Below, piece after piece: positions 22,806-31,342 of a DNA stretch of 32,389 nt. Position 1 is the stretch's first letter, and every line of letters starts with the position of its first letter. Position numbers and translations under genes: made by a program. The notes below the pieces were generated by a model, which was not told where the DNA came from, made no database searches, and saw only the letters and a program-made list of their open reading frames with translations. This DNA is from Nitrospinota bacterium (GTDB taxonomy: Bacteria; Nitrospinota; Nitrospinia; Nitrospinales; VA-1), in the NCBI GenBank assembly GCA_009873635.1, contig WAHY01000014.1, positions 4,566-36,954 on the forward strand. The letters are read 5' to 3'.

Positions 22806-23453
22806 TTAATCTATAGCGTTTAACACCTTAAACCCGGCTTTCTCGATTTTTTTGACCAGCGGGGCTGTTTCGCATAAATCGAGTCGAAAGAAATACACCT
22901 GTTTCTTCTTGTTTTTTGCATAAGGGGCCATGCCAACGCTTATGATATTCAATCCCTGATCGTGGATGATTTTTGACACGGTTTCGAAATTTTTAGGTTC
23001 TTTGCCCATTATGACATCGACTCTTGAGCTGGAATGGATAATGCCCATCAGGTCGATGAACAACCCCAGCATATCAAGGATTGAGACGATGCCCACCAGC
23101 TTGTTTTTTTCTATTACGGGAAGCGAACCGATCTTATTTTTATAAATCAAGAGCGCTGCATCTTCCACATTTGTGTCAGGGGCTACGGTTTGTGGGTTGC
23201 GGGTCATATAGTCCGAGACTTTCATTTTCTTCGGGTCGAGGACCTTTATCTTTGTAGGGCCTGAGGACTTGGAGATAAATGCCCCGCGAATATCACTCTC
23301 AGTAATAATGCCTTCAAGGTTTTTGCTGTGGACTACCGGCAAATGGCGGATAGAGTTCTTGACCATTAATTCCTGAGCTTTAAAAAGAGTGTGATCAGAC
23401 TTAATAGTGATGACCTTGCGAGTCATTATTTCATCGACGATCATTAGAAACAT
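22806..23453 (-). CDS. CBS-pair plus ACT-like domain protein (AcuB-like)
   Basis: 215 aa with two CBS motifs and a C-terminal ACT-like fold, the same architecture and length as Bacillus AcuB. First CBS: VDEIMTRKVITIKSDHTLFK to GIITESDIRG. Second CBS: VSDYMTRNPQTVAPDTNVED to GIVSILDMLG. The ACT-like end runs from about residue 140 (FETVSKIIHDQGLNIISVGM) to KAGFKVLNAID. CBS pairs bind adenine nucleotides and regulate partners; ACT domains bind small ligands, often amino acids. Its place between leuA and gltB hints at a metabolic sensor role, but that is inference. An internal ATG at codon 4 (MIVDEIMTRK) is an equally plausible start. Confidence 0.88.
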   Translation of the reverse strand: MFLMIVDEIMTRKVITIKSDHTLFKAQELMVKNSIRHLPVVHSKNLEGIITESDIRGAFISKSSGPTKIKVLDPKKMKVSDYMTRNPQTVAPDTNVEDAALLIYKNKIGSLPVIEKNKLVGIVSILDMLGLFIDLMGIIHSSSRVDVIMGKEPKNFETVSKIIHDQGLNIISVGMAPYAKNKKKQVYFFRLDLCETAPLVKKIEKAGFKVLNAID

Positions 23454-23597
23454 AAATAGTTAATTAAACTTCTAACCTTGCGCCCTGAATAGATAAAAGT
23501 GCATGTTTTTGAATAGAGATTGAAGAATCTCGCCACTTTACCGGTTGTTTCAATTATAATATGCAGATGATCCTCTGATAGTCGAGTGTTGGTATGC

Positions 23598-23618
23598 AAG
23601 TGTAGGCCCTTTACACTT
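23598..23618. repeat. perfect inverted repeat, possible operator or enhancer site
   Basis: AAGTGTA (23598-23604), a 7-base spacer, and TACACTT (23612-23618). It lies about 110 bases upstream of the sigma-54-like element, a usual distance for an enhancer-binding protein. The half-sites do not match the NtrC consensus (GCACY/RGTGC), so the binding protein, if any, is unknown. Confidence 0.45.
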
Positions 23619-23729
23619 ATAGACGCCTAACCCTACAAAAATTGTTCAAAATATACTCTTTATTGTGTAAATTTTTTACTCTATGATGTTGGGTTCTTCT
23701 TTAGGGTTATCTAAATCAAGGGTTTGCTA

Positions 23730-23746
23730 TAGGCATGACTCTTGCT
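23730..23746 (+). promoter_or_regulatory. sigma-54-like promoter upstream of gltB
   Basis: The 17 bases TAGGCATGACTCTTGCT match the -24/-12 consensus YTGGCACGRNNNTTGCW at all but two defined positions. The essential GG (23732-23733) and GC (23744-23745) are ten bases apart as required. Transcription would start near 23757, leaving a leader of about 75 bases before gltB. Sigma-54 control fits a nitrogen-assimilation operon. Confidence 0.5.
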
Positions 23747-23832
23747 TTTATAACTCTTTCCGCATTGAAAATACTTGAACTTTCGGTGCTTTGGGGTTTT
23801 AAATTTATTTATAATTCAATGGTTTAACCAAT

Positions 23833-26800
23833 ATGCACGCTTTTCCAAAAAAACAGGGTCTTTACGATCCCGCTCTAGAAAAAGACAGTTGTGGAGTGGG
23901 CTTTGTCATGAATATGAAGGGGGAAAAGTCCCATGAAATCATAACCCAGGGGTTAGAGATCCTTAAGAAACTGGAGCACCGTGGGGCTTGTGGTGCAGAT
24001 TCTGCCACCGGTGATGGTGCCGGAATTCTTATCCAGATTCCGCATCGGTTTTTCCAGGAGCAATGCAAAAAGGCGGGTATTAATCTTCCTGAGGCCGGAC
24101 GCTATGCAGTAGGAAATGTGTTTCTCCCTGTTGGCGAAGACACGAAACAGGGCCAGGAAATCATGGAACGTGCAATTTTAACTGAGGGGATGGAGCTTCT
24201 CGGCTGGCGGGATGTTCCAGTTGATAACTCAACGATCGGAAAAACGGCCCGTTCTGTTGAGCCGGTTATAAAACAGGTTTTTGTTGGCGCCGGACCGGGT
24301 GTCGCAGACCAGTTGGCCTTTGAAAGAAGGCTTTATTGTGTTCGCAAGCGAACTGCCTGGGGAGTTCGACGTGCTGGGCTCAACGATAATAATGAAAATT
24401 TTTATGCCTGCAGCCTTTCAAGCAAGACCTTGATCTACAAAGGTCAGTTGATGGCACCGCAACTGGAGACCTATTACCTGGATCTACAGGATCCAAACAT
24501 GGTCTCTGCATTGGCGTTAGCTCATTCCCGATACAGTACCAACACGTTTCCCTCCTGGGGGCGAGCTCAGCCTTTTCGTTATATTGCGCACAATGGAGAA
24601 ATTAATACAGTTCGTGGAAACCAGAACTGGATGCGTGCCCGTGAATCGATGTTTGAGTCTCCTTTATTTGAAGACATCAACATGATTCTTCCAGTTATTG
24701 CTCCGGGTGGCAGTGACTCTGCGGATTTTGATCAGGCTTTGGAGATGCTGTTCCTTACAGGCCGGTCTCTGCCGCATGCCATGATGATGATGATTCCAGA
24801 ACCCTGGAGCGGTCATGAAACCATGGACGATGATAAACGTGGGTTCTATGAGTTTCACGCTTCCATGATGGAGCCTTGGGATGGTCCTGCCTCAATTGCT
24901 TTTACGGATGGGGAGACTTGCGGAGCAGTTTTGGACCGCAATGGCCTGCGTCCTTCCCGTTATTATGTCACGAAAGATGGACTGGTAATCATGGCTTCTG
25001 AAGTGGGAGTTGTTCCGGTTGAAGAAGCTAATATTGAATACAAGGGGCGGTTGCAACCGGGAAAAATGTTCCTGGTGGATATCAATGAAGGCCGCATCAT
25101 CTCAGATGAAGAGATCAAAGCTAAAGTTTCAACCCAGAAGCCTTATACAAAATGGGTTGAGGAGAATCAGGTCAATCTCAAAGACCTGCCTTCCACAAAC
25201 TATCAATTTAATCCTGAATATCAAACTGTTTTGAACAGGCAGGTGACCTTTGGTTATACCATTGAGGATTTGAAGTTTTTGCTTGCTCCTATGGTAGGGT
25301 CGGCTAACGAGGCCACCGGTTCAATGGGTAATGACACTCCTTTGGCTGTCTTATCACAAAAGCCTCAACTCCTCTTTAACTATTTCAAACAATTGTTTGC
25401 ACAGGTAACCAACCCTGCTATTGATTCAATACGCGAGGAACTGGTCATGTCTATGGAGGTAACTCTTGGAAAGGAGAGGAACCTGCTAGATGAGTCGCCA
25501 GAGCATTGCCGCAAACTAAAGGTTGAACATCCTATTCTCACCGGTCATGAAATGGATAAAATTCGCGGCCTTAATCAGACAGACCTGAATACAGAGGTGA
25601 TTCCAATTCTATTTCCGGCTTCAGAGGGACAAGCTGGACTGGAAAAAGCTATGGACAGGATATGCCAGCAGGCTTCCAGGGCGATTGAAAATGGTGCCAC
25701 GATATTGATTCTTTCTGATAAGGGAGTGGACAAAGATAATGTTCCTATTCCCAGCTTGCTTGCTACTGCAGGAGTGCATCATCATCTGCTTCGTGAAAGG
25801 ACACGCACAAAAGTAGGGGTGGTGGTTGAAACGGGTGAGGCCCGTGAAATGATGCATTTTGCATTGCTGATCGGTTTTGGAGCGGGTGCCATCTATCCTT
25901 ACCTTGCTTATGAAACTGTGGCCCAGATTGCCGATGAAGGTGTGTTTATTGAAAAGATTGCTACGGAAACAGCTGTTTCAAATTTTATTAAAGCTACGCG
26001 AAAAGGCCTTTTTAAAATTATTGCCAAGATGGGAATATCTACAATACAGAGTTATCGCGGAGCACAGGTATTTGAAGTGGTTGGTTTGAGTGAAAAAGTG
26101 GTGGATGGTTATTTTACAGGGACTCCTTCTCGTATCAGCGGAGCTGAACTGGATATTCTGGCTCAAGAATCTCTGATGCGCCACAAAAAGGGATTTGGTG
26201 AAGAAGTCATTTCAGCCCTGGAACTGGGAGGTCATTATCATTGGCGTCGTGGTGAAGAGAAGCACATGCTCAATCCCAATTCCATCGGGCTATTACAACA
26301 TGCAACACGATCGAATGATTACGCTACTTTTAAAAAGTTCTCACAGGAAGCCAATAACGAAAGCACACGTCAATGTACCCTGCGTGGATTGTTTGAGTTT
26401 AAAGAAACCAAGTCGATACCCATCGAAGAAGTGGAGTCGTTGGAAGAAATCACTAAACGATTTTGCACGGGTGCTATGTCGATTGGGTCCATATCCCGTG
26501 AGGCGCACGAAACCCTTGCGATTGCTATGAACCGGTTGGGTGGAAGGAGCAATACCGGAGAAGGGGGAGAGGATAGTGCCCGTTATACTCCCGATTCAAA
26601 TGGTGACTCACGTCGCAGTAAAATCAAGCAGGTGGCCTCAGGACGTTTTGGGGTGAACAGTTACTACCTGACCAATGCAGATGAAATGCAGATCAAAATT
26701 GCTCAAGGCGCCAAGCCTGGGGAAGGGGGGCAGCTGCCGGGACATAAGGTCAGTGAATACATAGCCAAGCTTCGCCACTCGACACCGGGTGTGGGCTTAA

Positions 26801-28353
26801 TCTCACCGCCTCCTCATCATGACATTTATTCGATCGAGGATCTGCAACAGTTAATTTTTGATTTACATAACGCTAATCCGGACGCAAGAGTCAGCGTCAA
26901 GTTGGTTGCGGAAGCGGGTGTAGGAACCATTGCGGCGGGAGTTTCAAAAGCCCATGCTGAAGGGGTATTGATTGCCGGTCACGATGGGGGAACCGGGGCT
27001 TCACCGCAAACTTCCATAAAACATGCCGGGTTGCCCTGGGAACTCGGGCTTTCTGAAACTCAGCAAATTCTCGTTCTTAATGATTTGCGTGGTCGAATTC
27101 GTGTCCAGGTTGATGGCCAGCTTAAAACAGGACGTGATGTTGTGATAGGAGGTATCCTGGGAGCCGATGAGTTTGGTTTCTCGACTACGGCACTGGTGAC
27201 GATGGGGTGTATTCTGATGCGCAAATGCCATCTTAATACCTGTTCGGTAGGGATAGCCACCCAGGATCCGGTCCTTCGCGAAAAGTTCAATGGCAAACCT
27301 GACTATGTCGTAAATTTCTTTCGATTTATTGCGCAGGAAGTGAGAGAGATTATGGCTGAATTAGGGATACGTAAGTTTAATGACCTGATAGGAAGAGTCG
27401 ATCTCCTTGAAGCGGGTTCCGCAACTGAGCATTGGAAAGCGCATGGTGTCGATGTCAGTCGTATTCTGCACAAGCCGGATGTGGGTAGTGATGTAGCAAT
27501 ACGTAATGTTTGCACCCAGGATTTGAGTGGTGACCTTGACAATGCTCTGGACCATCGCTTGATCAAGATGAGCCAGGCAGCGTTGGAGAATCAACAAAAA
27601 GTTCAAGAAGATATTTCCATTGTCAATACAGACCGGGCAACAGGTGCGATGCTCAGTTATCAAATCTCAAAAACATATGGTGAAGAAGGGCTCCCCTCCA
27701 ACACGATATGTTTGAACTTCAAAGGTTCGGCAGGACAGAGCTTTGGTGCTTTTCTGGCGCCTGGCGTGACATTTAATCTGGCAGGTGATGCCAATGATTA
27801 TGTTGGGAAAGGTCTTTCTGGCGGCAAGATTATTATTTATCCTCCAGAAGAGTCGACTCTGGTTCCGGAAGAAAATATTTTAATAGGTAATACCGTTCTA
27901 TACGGAGCTGTATCTGGAAAAGCTTTTTTCAGGGGTATTGGCGGGGAACGGTTTGCAGTCCGTAATAGCGGGGCCCATGCAGTGGTTGAAGGGGTAGGGG
28001 ATCATGGTTGCGAATATATGACTGGCGGAACCGTTGTGGTCCTCGGTGAAACAGGAAGAAATTTTGCTGCTGGTATGAGTGGTGGCCTGGCATTTGTGCT
28101 GGATCGCGATAACAGTTTTCCCATTCACTGCAATCAAAGCATTGTAGATTTGGTTCCTGTTGAAGAAGCTGAAGATATTGAGCTGTTGAAGGGTTTGATT
28201 GAAGAACACTTTCAGTACACTCAAAGTAGTGTTGCCAAAGAGGTGCTTGATGAGTGGGAGGCAACATTACCTAAATTCATCAAAGTTTATCCGATGGATT
28301 ACCGCCGGGTCGTGGAAGAACGTAAAAAACGAAATGAAATGTTGGTTGCCTGA
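23833..28353 (+). CDS. gltB: glutamate synthase, large subunit
   Basis: 1506 aa, normal length. Makes glutamate from glutamine and 2-oxoglutarate. The N-terminal class II glutamine amidotransferase begins after a 19-residue propeptide; Cys20 in EKDSCGVGFV is the nucleophile exposed by processing. The central domain is followed by the FMN-binding synthase barrel (SIGSISREAHETLA, GEGGEDSARY, GQLPGHKVSEYIAKLRHSTP, AGHDGGTGASP). The [3Fe-4S] ligands are in CILMRKCHLNTCSVG. A right-handed beta-helix domain closes the protein (NEN-type repeats such as GNTVLYGAVSGKAFFRGIGG). It is followed after 72 bases by gltD, its NAD(P)H-oxidising partner. The start is supported by the family's LYDPALEKDSCG opening. 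Confidence 0.98.
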   Translation: MHAFPKKQGLYDPALEKDSCGVGFVMNMKGEKSHEIITQGLEILKKLEHRGACGADSATGDGAGILIQIPHRFFQEQCKKAGINLPEAGRYAVGNVFLPVGEDTKQGQEIMERAILTEGMELLGWRDVPVDNSTIGKTARSVEPVIKQVFVGAGPGVADQLAFERRLYCVRKRTAWGVRRAGLNDNNENFYACSLSSKTLIYKGQLMAPQLETYYLDLQDPNMVSALALAHSRYSTNTFPSWGRAQPFRYIAHNGEINTVRGNQNWMRARESMFESPLFEDINMILPVIAPGGSDSADFDQALEMLFLTGRSLPHAMMMMIPEPWSGHETMDDDKRGFYEFHASMMEPWDGPASIAFTDGETCGAVLDRNGLRPSRYYVTKDGLVIMASEVGVVPVEEANIEYKGRLQPGKMFLVDINEGRIISDEEIKAKVSTQKPYTKWVEENQVNLKDLPSTNYQFNPEYQTVLNRQVTFGYTIEDLKFLLAPMVGSANEATGSMGNDTPLAVLSQKPQLLFNYFKQLFAQVTNPAIDSIREELVMSMEVTLGKERNLLDESPEHCRKLKVEHPILTGHEMDKIRGLNQTDLNTEVIPILFPASEGQAGLEKAMDRICQQASRAIENGATILILSDKGVDKDNVPIPSLLATAGVHHHLLRERTRTKVGVVVETGEAREMMHFALLIGFGAGAIYPYLAYETVAQIADEGVFIEKIATETAVSNFIKATRKGLFKIIAKMGISTIQSYRGAQVFEVVGLSEKVVDGYFTGTPSRISGAELDILAQESLMRHKKGFGEEVISALELGGHYHWRRGEEKHMLNPNSIGLLQHATRSNDYATFKKFSQEANNESTRQCTLRGLFEFKETKSIPIEEVESLEEITKRFCTGAMSIGSISREAHETLAIAMNRLGGRSNTGEGGEDSARYTPDSNGDSRRSKIKQVASGRFGVNSYYLTNADEMQIKIAQGAKPGEGGQLPGHKVSEYIAKLRHSTPGVGLISPPPHHDIYSIEDLQQLIFDLHNANPDARVSVKLVAEAGVGTIAAGVSKAHAEGVLIAGHDGGTGASPQTSIKHAGLPWELGLSETQQILVLNDLRGRIRVQVDGQLKTGRDVVIGGILGADEFGFSTTALVTMGCILMRKCHLNTCSVGIATQDPVLREKFNGKPDYVVNFFRFIAQEVREIMAELGIRKFNDLIGRVDLLEAGSATEHWKAHGVDVSRILHKPDVGSDVAIRNVCTQDLSGDLDNALDHRLIKMSQAALENQQKVQEDISIVNTDRATGAMLSYQISKTYGEEGLPSNTICLNFKGSAGQSFGAFLAPGVTFNLAGDANDYVGKGLSGGKIIIYPPEESTLVPEENILIGNTVLYGAVSGKAFFRGIGGERFAVRNSGAHAVVEGVGDHGCEYMTGGTVVVLGETGRNFAAGMSGGLAFVLDRDNSFPIHCNQSIVDLVPVEEAEDIELLKGLIEEHFQYTQSSVAKEVLDEWEATLPKFIKVYPMDYRRVVEERKKRNEMLVA

Positions 28354-28425
28354 TTCATTAATGCGGCAGACCGCTTGTAGTTGCTAATTACGAGGTTCTC
28401 CGCCAGAAAGGATATAAAAGCGTAA

Positions 28426-29913
28426 ATGGGTGCAATAAAAGGATTCATGGAGTATGAGCGGGAGACACCGCCAGGCCGTCCGGTTGAGGAAAGGCTGAAG
28501 GATCAAAAGGAGTGCTACGCTGACTTTTCTGAAGAAAAGTACAAGCAGCAAGGTGCACGTTGTATGGACTGTGGTGTTCCTTTCTGCCAAAGTGAATCTG
28601 GCTGTCCTTTGGGAAATCTGATTCCCGACTGGAACGATATGGTTTATCGAGGTCGTTACAGCGAGGCGGTTGAACTACTGCTGAAGACCAATAACTTTCC
28701 TGAGTTTACGGGACGGGTCTGTCCGGCTCCCTGTGAGGGGGCCTGTGTTCTGGGCATCACTGAGCCAGCGGTGACAATTTGTAACATTGAGGAGATGATC
28801 GCAGAGGTAGGCTTTGAAAAAGGTTTTATCAAGCCGAAGAAACCGGAATCTCGTACAGGGAAAAAAATAGCAGTGGTAGGTTCAGGTCCTGCCGGACTGG
28901 CCTGTGCGGAACAACTCAATTCCGCAGGGCATGAGGTTACGGTTTTTGAAAAAGAAGATCGTGTTGGTGGACTCTTGATGTATGGCATACCTCATTTCAA
29001 ACTGGATAAAGAGGTTGTTAAGCGTCGAATTAGGTTGATGGAAGAATCGGGAGTCATTTTTAAGACAGGAGTCAATGTAGGGGTTAATAAATCTGCCAAA
29101 GAATTGAAAAATGAATTTGACGTGGTGGTGCTTTGCGGCGGATCCCAGAAACCTCGTGACATTCAAGTACAAGGACGAGACCTGGATGGTATACATTTTG
29201 CCATGGATTTTCTCCCGCAACAGAACAAGAGGAATGAAGGGGATACGATTCCTGAAGATATTTCAATCACTGCAAAAGACAAGAATGTCTTGATCATTGG
29301 CGGTGGTGATACCGGATCAGATTGCCTGGGAACCTCGCTGCGACAAGGTGCTAAAAATGTTTACCAGTTTGAACTACTGCCGGAACCGCCACAAGCGAGG
29401 AGTGATGACAACCCATGGCCGCAATGGCCTAAAATATTCCGGGTTTCATCTTCTCATGAAGAGGCCAATGAACGGGAAGGTAAGGAAAAGATCACCGAGT
29501 ATTGTGTTTCTACAAAAAAGTTTTCCGGAAAGGATGGCAAGGTTTCCAAAATTCATGCTGTGAAAATTGAGTTTGGCGAACCAGATCCTGAAACAGGCCG
29601 ACCTCAACTACGGGAGGTACCTGGCTCTGAATTTGAACTGGAAGTCGAGCTTGTTCTGCTGGCGATGGGTTTTGTCCATCCTATCCATGAAGGCATGCTT
29701 GATGAGTTGGGGATGGACTTGGATGCACGGGGAAATGTGGCCTGTGACAATAAGAAAATGACCAGTGTAGATGGAGTTTTTGTGGCAGGGGATATGACAA
29801 GGGGGCAATCACTGGTCGTTTGGGCTATTGCTGAAGGTAGAGAAGCTGCAAGATCGGTAGACCTTTATCTCATGGGTGAGACCCAGCTTCCTCACAGTCA
29901 GTTTTTAAAATAA
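28426..29913 (+). CDS. gltD: glutamate synthase, small (NADPH) subunit
   Basis: 495 aa flavoprotein that passes electrons from NAD(P)H through FAD and two [4Fe-4S] clusters to GltB. The cluster cysteines lie in CMDCGVPFCQSESGCPLGN and GRVCPAPCEGACV near the N-terminus. The FAD-binding GxGxxG is VVGSGPAGLACAEQL; the NAD(P)H-binding one is IIGGGDTGSDCLG; the late FAD contact is VFVAGDMTRGQSLVVWAI. Starts with the family's MGAIKGFMEYERE. A short GC hairpin (GCGG-CAGA-CCGC) lies in the 72-base gap after gltB but is too weak to call a terminator, so the pair is probably one operon. A strong terminator follows. Confidence 0.97.
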   Translation: MGAIKGFMEYERETPPGRPVEERLKDQKECYADFSEEKYKQQGARCMDCGVPFCQSESGCPLGNLIPDWNDMVYRGRYSEAVELLLKTNNFPEFTGRVCPAPCEGACVLGITEPAVTICNIEEMIAEVGFEKGFIKPKKPESRTGKKIAVVGSGPAGLACAEQLNSAGHEVTVFEKEDRVGGLLMYGIPHFKLDKEVVKRRIRLMEESGVIFKTGVNVGVNKSAKELKNEFDVVVLCGGSQKPRDIQVQGRDLDGIHFAMDFLPQQNKRNEGDTIPEDISITAKDKNVLIIGGGDTGSDCLGTSLRQGAKNVYQFELLPEPPQARSDDNPWPQWPKIFRVSSSHEEANEREGKEKITEYCVSTKKFSGKDGKVSKIHAVKIEFGEPDPETGRPQLREVPGSEFELEVELVLLAMGFVHPIHEGMLDELGMDLDARGNVACDNKKMTSVDGVFVAGDMTRGQSLVVWAIAEGREAARSVDLYLMGETQLPHSQFLK

Positions 29914-29930
29914 GCATTAGGAATAAAGAG

Positions 29931-29964
29931 AAAGGGGACTGCCCTTGACAAAACAGTCCCCTTT
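29931..29964. terminator. bidirectional intrinsic terminator between gltD and htrA
   Basis: AAAGGGGACTG (29931-29941) and CAGTCCCCTTT (29954-29964) form a perfect 11-bp stem around a 12-base loop. The stem itself supplies A and T tracts on both sides, suiting termination of the convergent gltD (+) and htrA (-) transcripts. Confidence 0.85.
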
Positions 29965-29998
29965 CGGAGGTTCGCCTGCTGTTTGCAAGCTCGGGGAA

Positions 29999-31138
29999 TT
30001 ATGCTGGCTTTTCTTCTTTCATGGGTTCAATTTTAACTTCCAGAACCCTGGCTTCACCTTCTCGAATTAATTCGACCTTGACAGTTTTTCCCGGTTTGAT
30101 GGAAGCAACCTGTTTAGGAAGTGTTTCCATGGACATGATTTCAACACCATCAAAACGGGTGATGACATCACCTCGTTTCAACCCACCTTGAGCGGCAGGA
30201 CCATTGGGTACGATATCGTTAACCAGTGCTCCCATAGTATCCTTAAGCTTGAAAGACTCTTTCAGTTCCGGAGTGATTTTCTGGATCATAACCCCAAGCC
30301 AGCCACGTGTAACACTGCCTTTCTGTTTTAGTTCGTCCAGAATATCTTTTGCCATGTTAATGGGTAAGGCAAAACCAATGCCTACATTTCCACCGCTTCC
30401 GGAAAAGATTGCGGTGTTAATACCGATGACATCACCATTCATGTTAAGCAACGGGCCACCACTGTTGCCGGGGTTGATTGAGGCATCAGTTTGAATGAAC
30501 TCGTCATAAGGTCCGGCACCTATGTTCCTGCCTTTGGCGCTGACAACTCCTGTGGTCACGGTATGGTCCAGACCAAAGGGGTTACCGATAGCTACCACCC
30601 ATTCACCTACATCTACTTGTTCAGAATTGCCCAGGGTCAAGTAGGGGAAGGATGTGTTTTCACCATACTCCTGTACAATTTTGATCAGCGCAATGTCCGT
30701 TTTGGGGTCAGAGCCTATAAGTTTGGCTTTATATTCTTTTTCATTTTGAAGTGTTACTTTTATTTTGTCGGCACCTTCCACAACATGGTTGTTGGTAAGG
30801 ATATAGCCTTCATGGTCAATGATGAATCCTGAGCCAGTTCCACCTTCTGGTGCTGGTGGGCGAGGACTTCGTCCCCTAAATGGAGGAGCAAACTGTCCGA
30901 AGGGCCCATTTCCTTTTGCAGGTTGAATCTTTGTTTTTGATGTAACGAACACCACCGCGGGGTTTTTCTTTTTCGCGATGTCGACAATCAAGTTGGTGCC
31001 TACAGGATTAACTTTGGTGCTTAATCCGAAAGCAGGGTCCGCTGTTGGAAAACCTGATGTTCCAATTCCGTAAGAAAGCGGCAGGACCATCAAAATAAAC
31101 ATCGCAAAGACTATCGGAAATTTTAATTTTTGTTTCAT
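29999..31138 (-). CDS. HtrA/DegP-type periplasmic serine protease with one PDZ domain
   Basis: 379 aa. An N-terminal hydrophobic stretch (residues 6-25) is a signal peptide or anchor, so it acts in the periplasm. The trypsin-like domain carries the catalytic triad His118 (LTNNHVV), Asp148 (DPKTDIALIK) and Ser226 (INPGNSGGPL). A single PDZ domain follows (TRGWLGVMIQKITPE to VELIREGEARVLEVKIEP); DegP has two, so this is closer to DegS or one-PDZ HtrA proteins. Residues about 73-100 form a Gly/Pro/Phe-rich linker. A GGAGG ribosome site lies nine bases before the ATG, and a promoter candidate further upstream. Its role is envelope protein quality control by family; specific substrates are unknown. 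Confidence 0.95.
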   Translation of the reverse strand: MKQKLKFPIVFAMFILMVLPLSYGIGTSGFPTADPAFGLSTKVNPVGTNLIVDIAKKKNPAVVFVTSKTKIQPAKGNGPFGQFAPPFRGRSPRPPAPEGGTGSGFIIDHEGYILTNNHVVEGADKIKVTLQNEKEYKAKLIGSDPKTDIALIKIVQEYGENTSFPYLTLGNSEQVDVGEWVVAIGNPFGLDHTVTTGVVSAKGRNIGAGPYDEFIQTDASINPGNSGGPLLNMNGDVIGINTAIFSGSGGNVGIGFALPINMAKDILDELKQKGSVTRGWLGVMIQKITPELKESFKLKDTMGALVNDIVPNGPAAQGGLKRGDVITRFDGVEIMSMETLPKQVASIKPGKTVKVELIREGEARVLEVKIEPMKEEKPA

Positions 31139-31165
31139 GCTGAGTATCCTCCAACTCTATTTTTA

Positions 31166-31194
31166 AGCATAATGGTGCATTCGTGATTGATCAA
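31166..31194 (-). promoter_or_regulatory. candidate sigma-70 promoter for htrA
   Basis: On the minus strand TTGATC (31194-31189), a 17-base spacer, then TATGCT (31171-31166), each matching four of six consensus bases. It lies about 30 bases before the htrA ATG. No sigma-E-like or CpxR-like motif was seen. Confidence 0.45.
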
Positions 31195-31342
31195 TATTCT
31201 TGAAATAAGGATAAAGCTTGAAAATTAAATGTCCATTAATATGAAATTAAAAATCCTTAATGTTGTTTCAATGGTTTGATTGCCAGGAAGGCGATTTGAT
31301 CGCCATGAAGTATAAAATATTGGAGGTTGGTGGGTCTGAAGT

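Larger units (their letters stand above)
23454..23832 (+). other. regulatory gap upstream of gltB
   Basis: About 380 bases without a gene between the divergent CBS gene and gltB. It holds a TATAAT at 23555-23560 with a poor -35, a perfect 7-bp inverted repeat at 23598-23618, a sigma-54-like -24/-12 element at 23730-23746, and closer to gltB a weak sigma-70 pair (TTGAAC, 17 bases, TTTAAA). No ribosome site of note precedes the gltB ATG. Confidence 0.6.

Noticed and set aside
28354-28425. Terminator or attenuator between gltB and gltD
   Set aside because: The stem is only four base pairs with no T-run after it.
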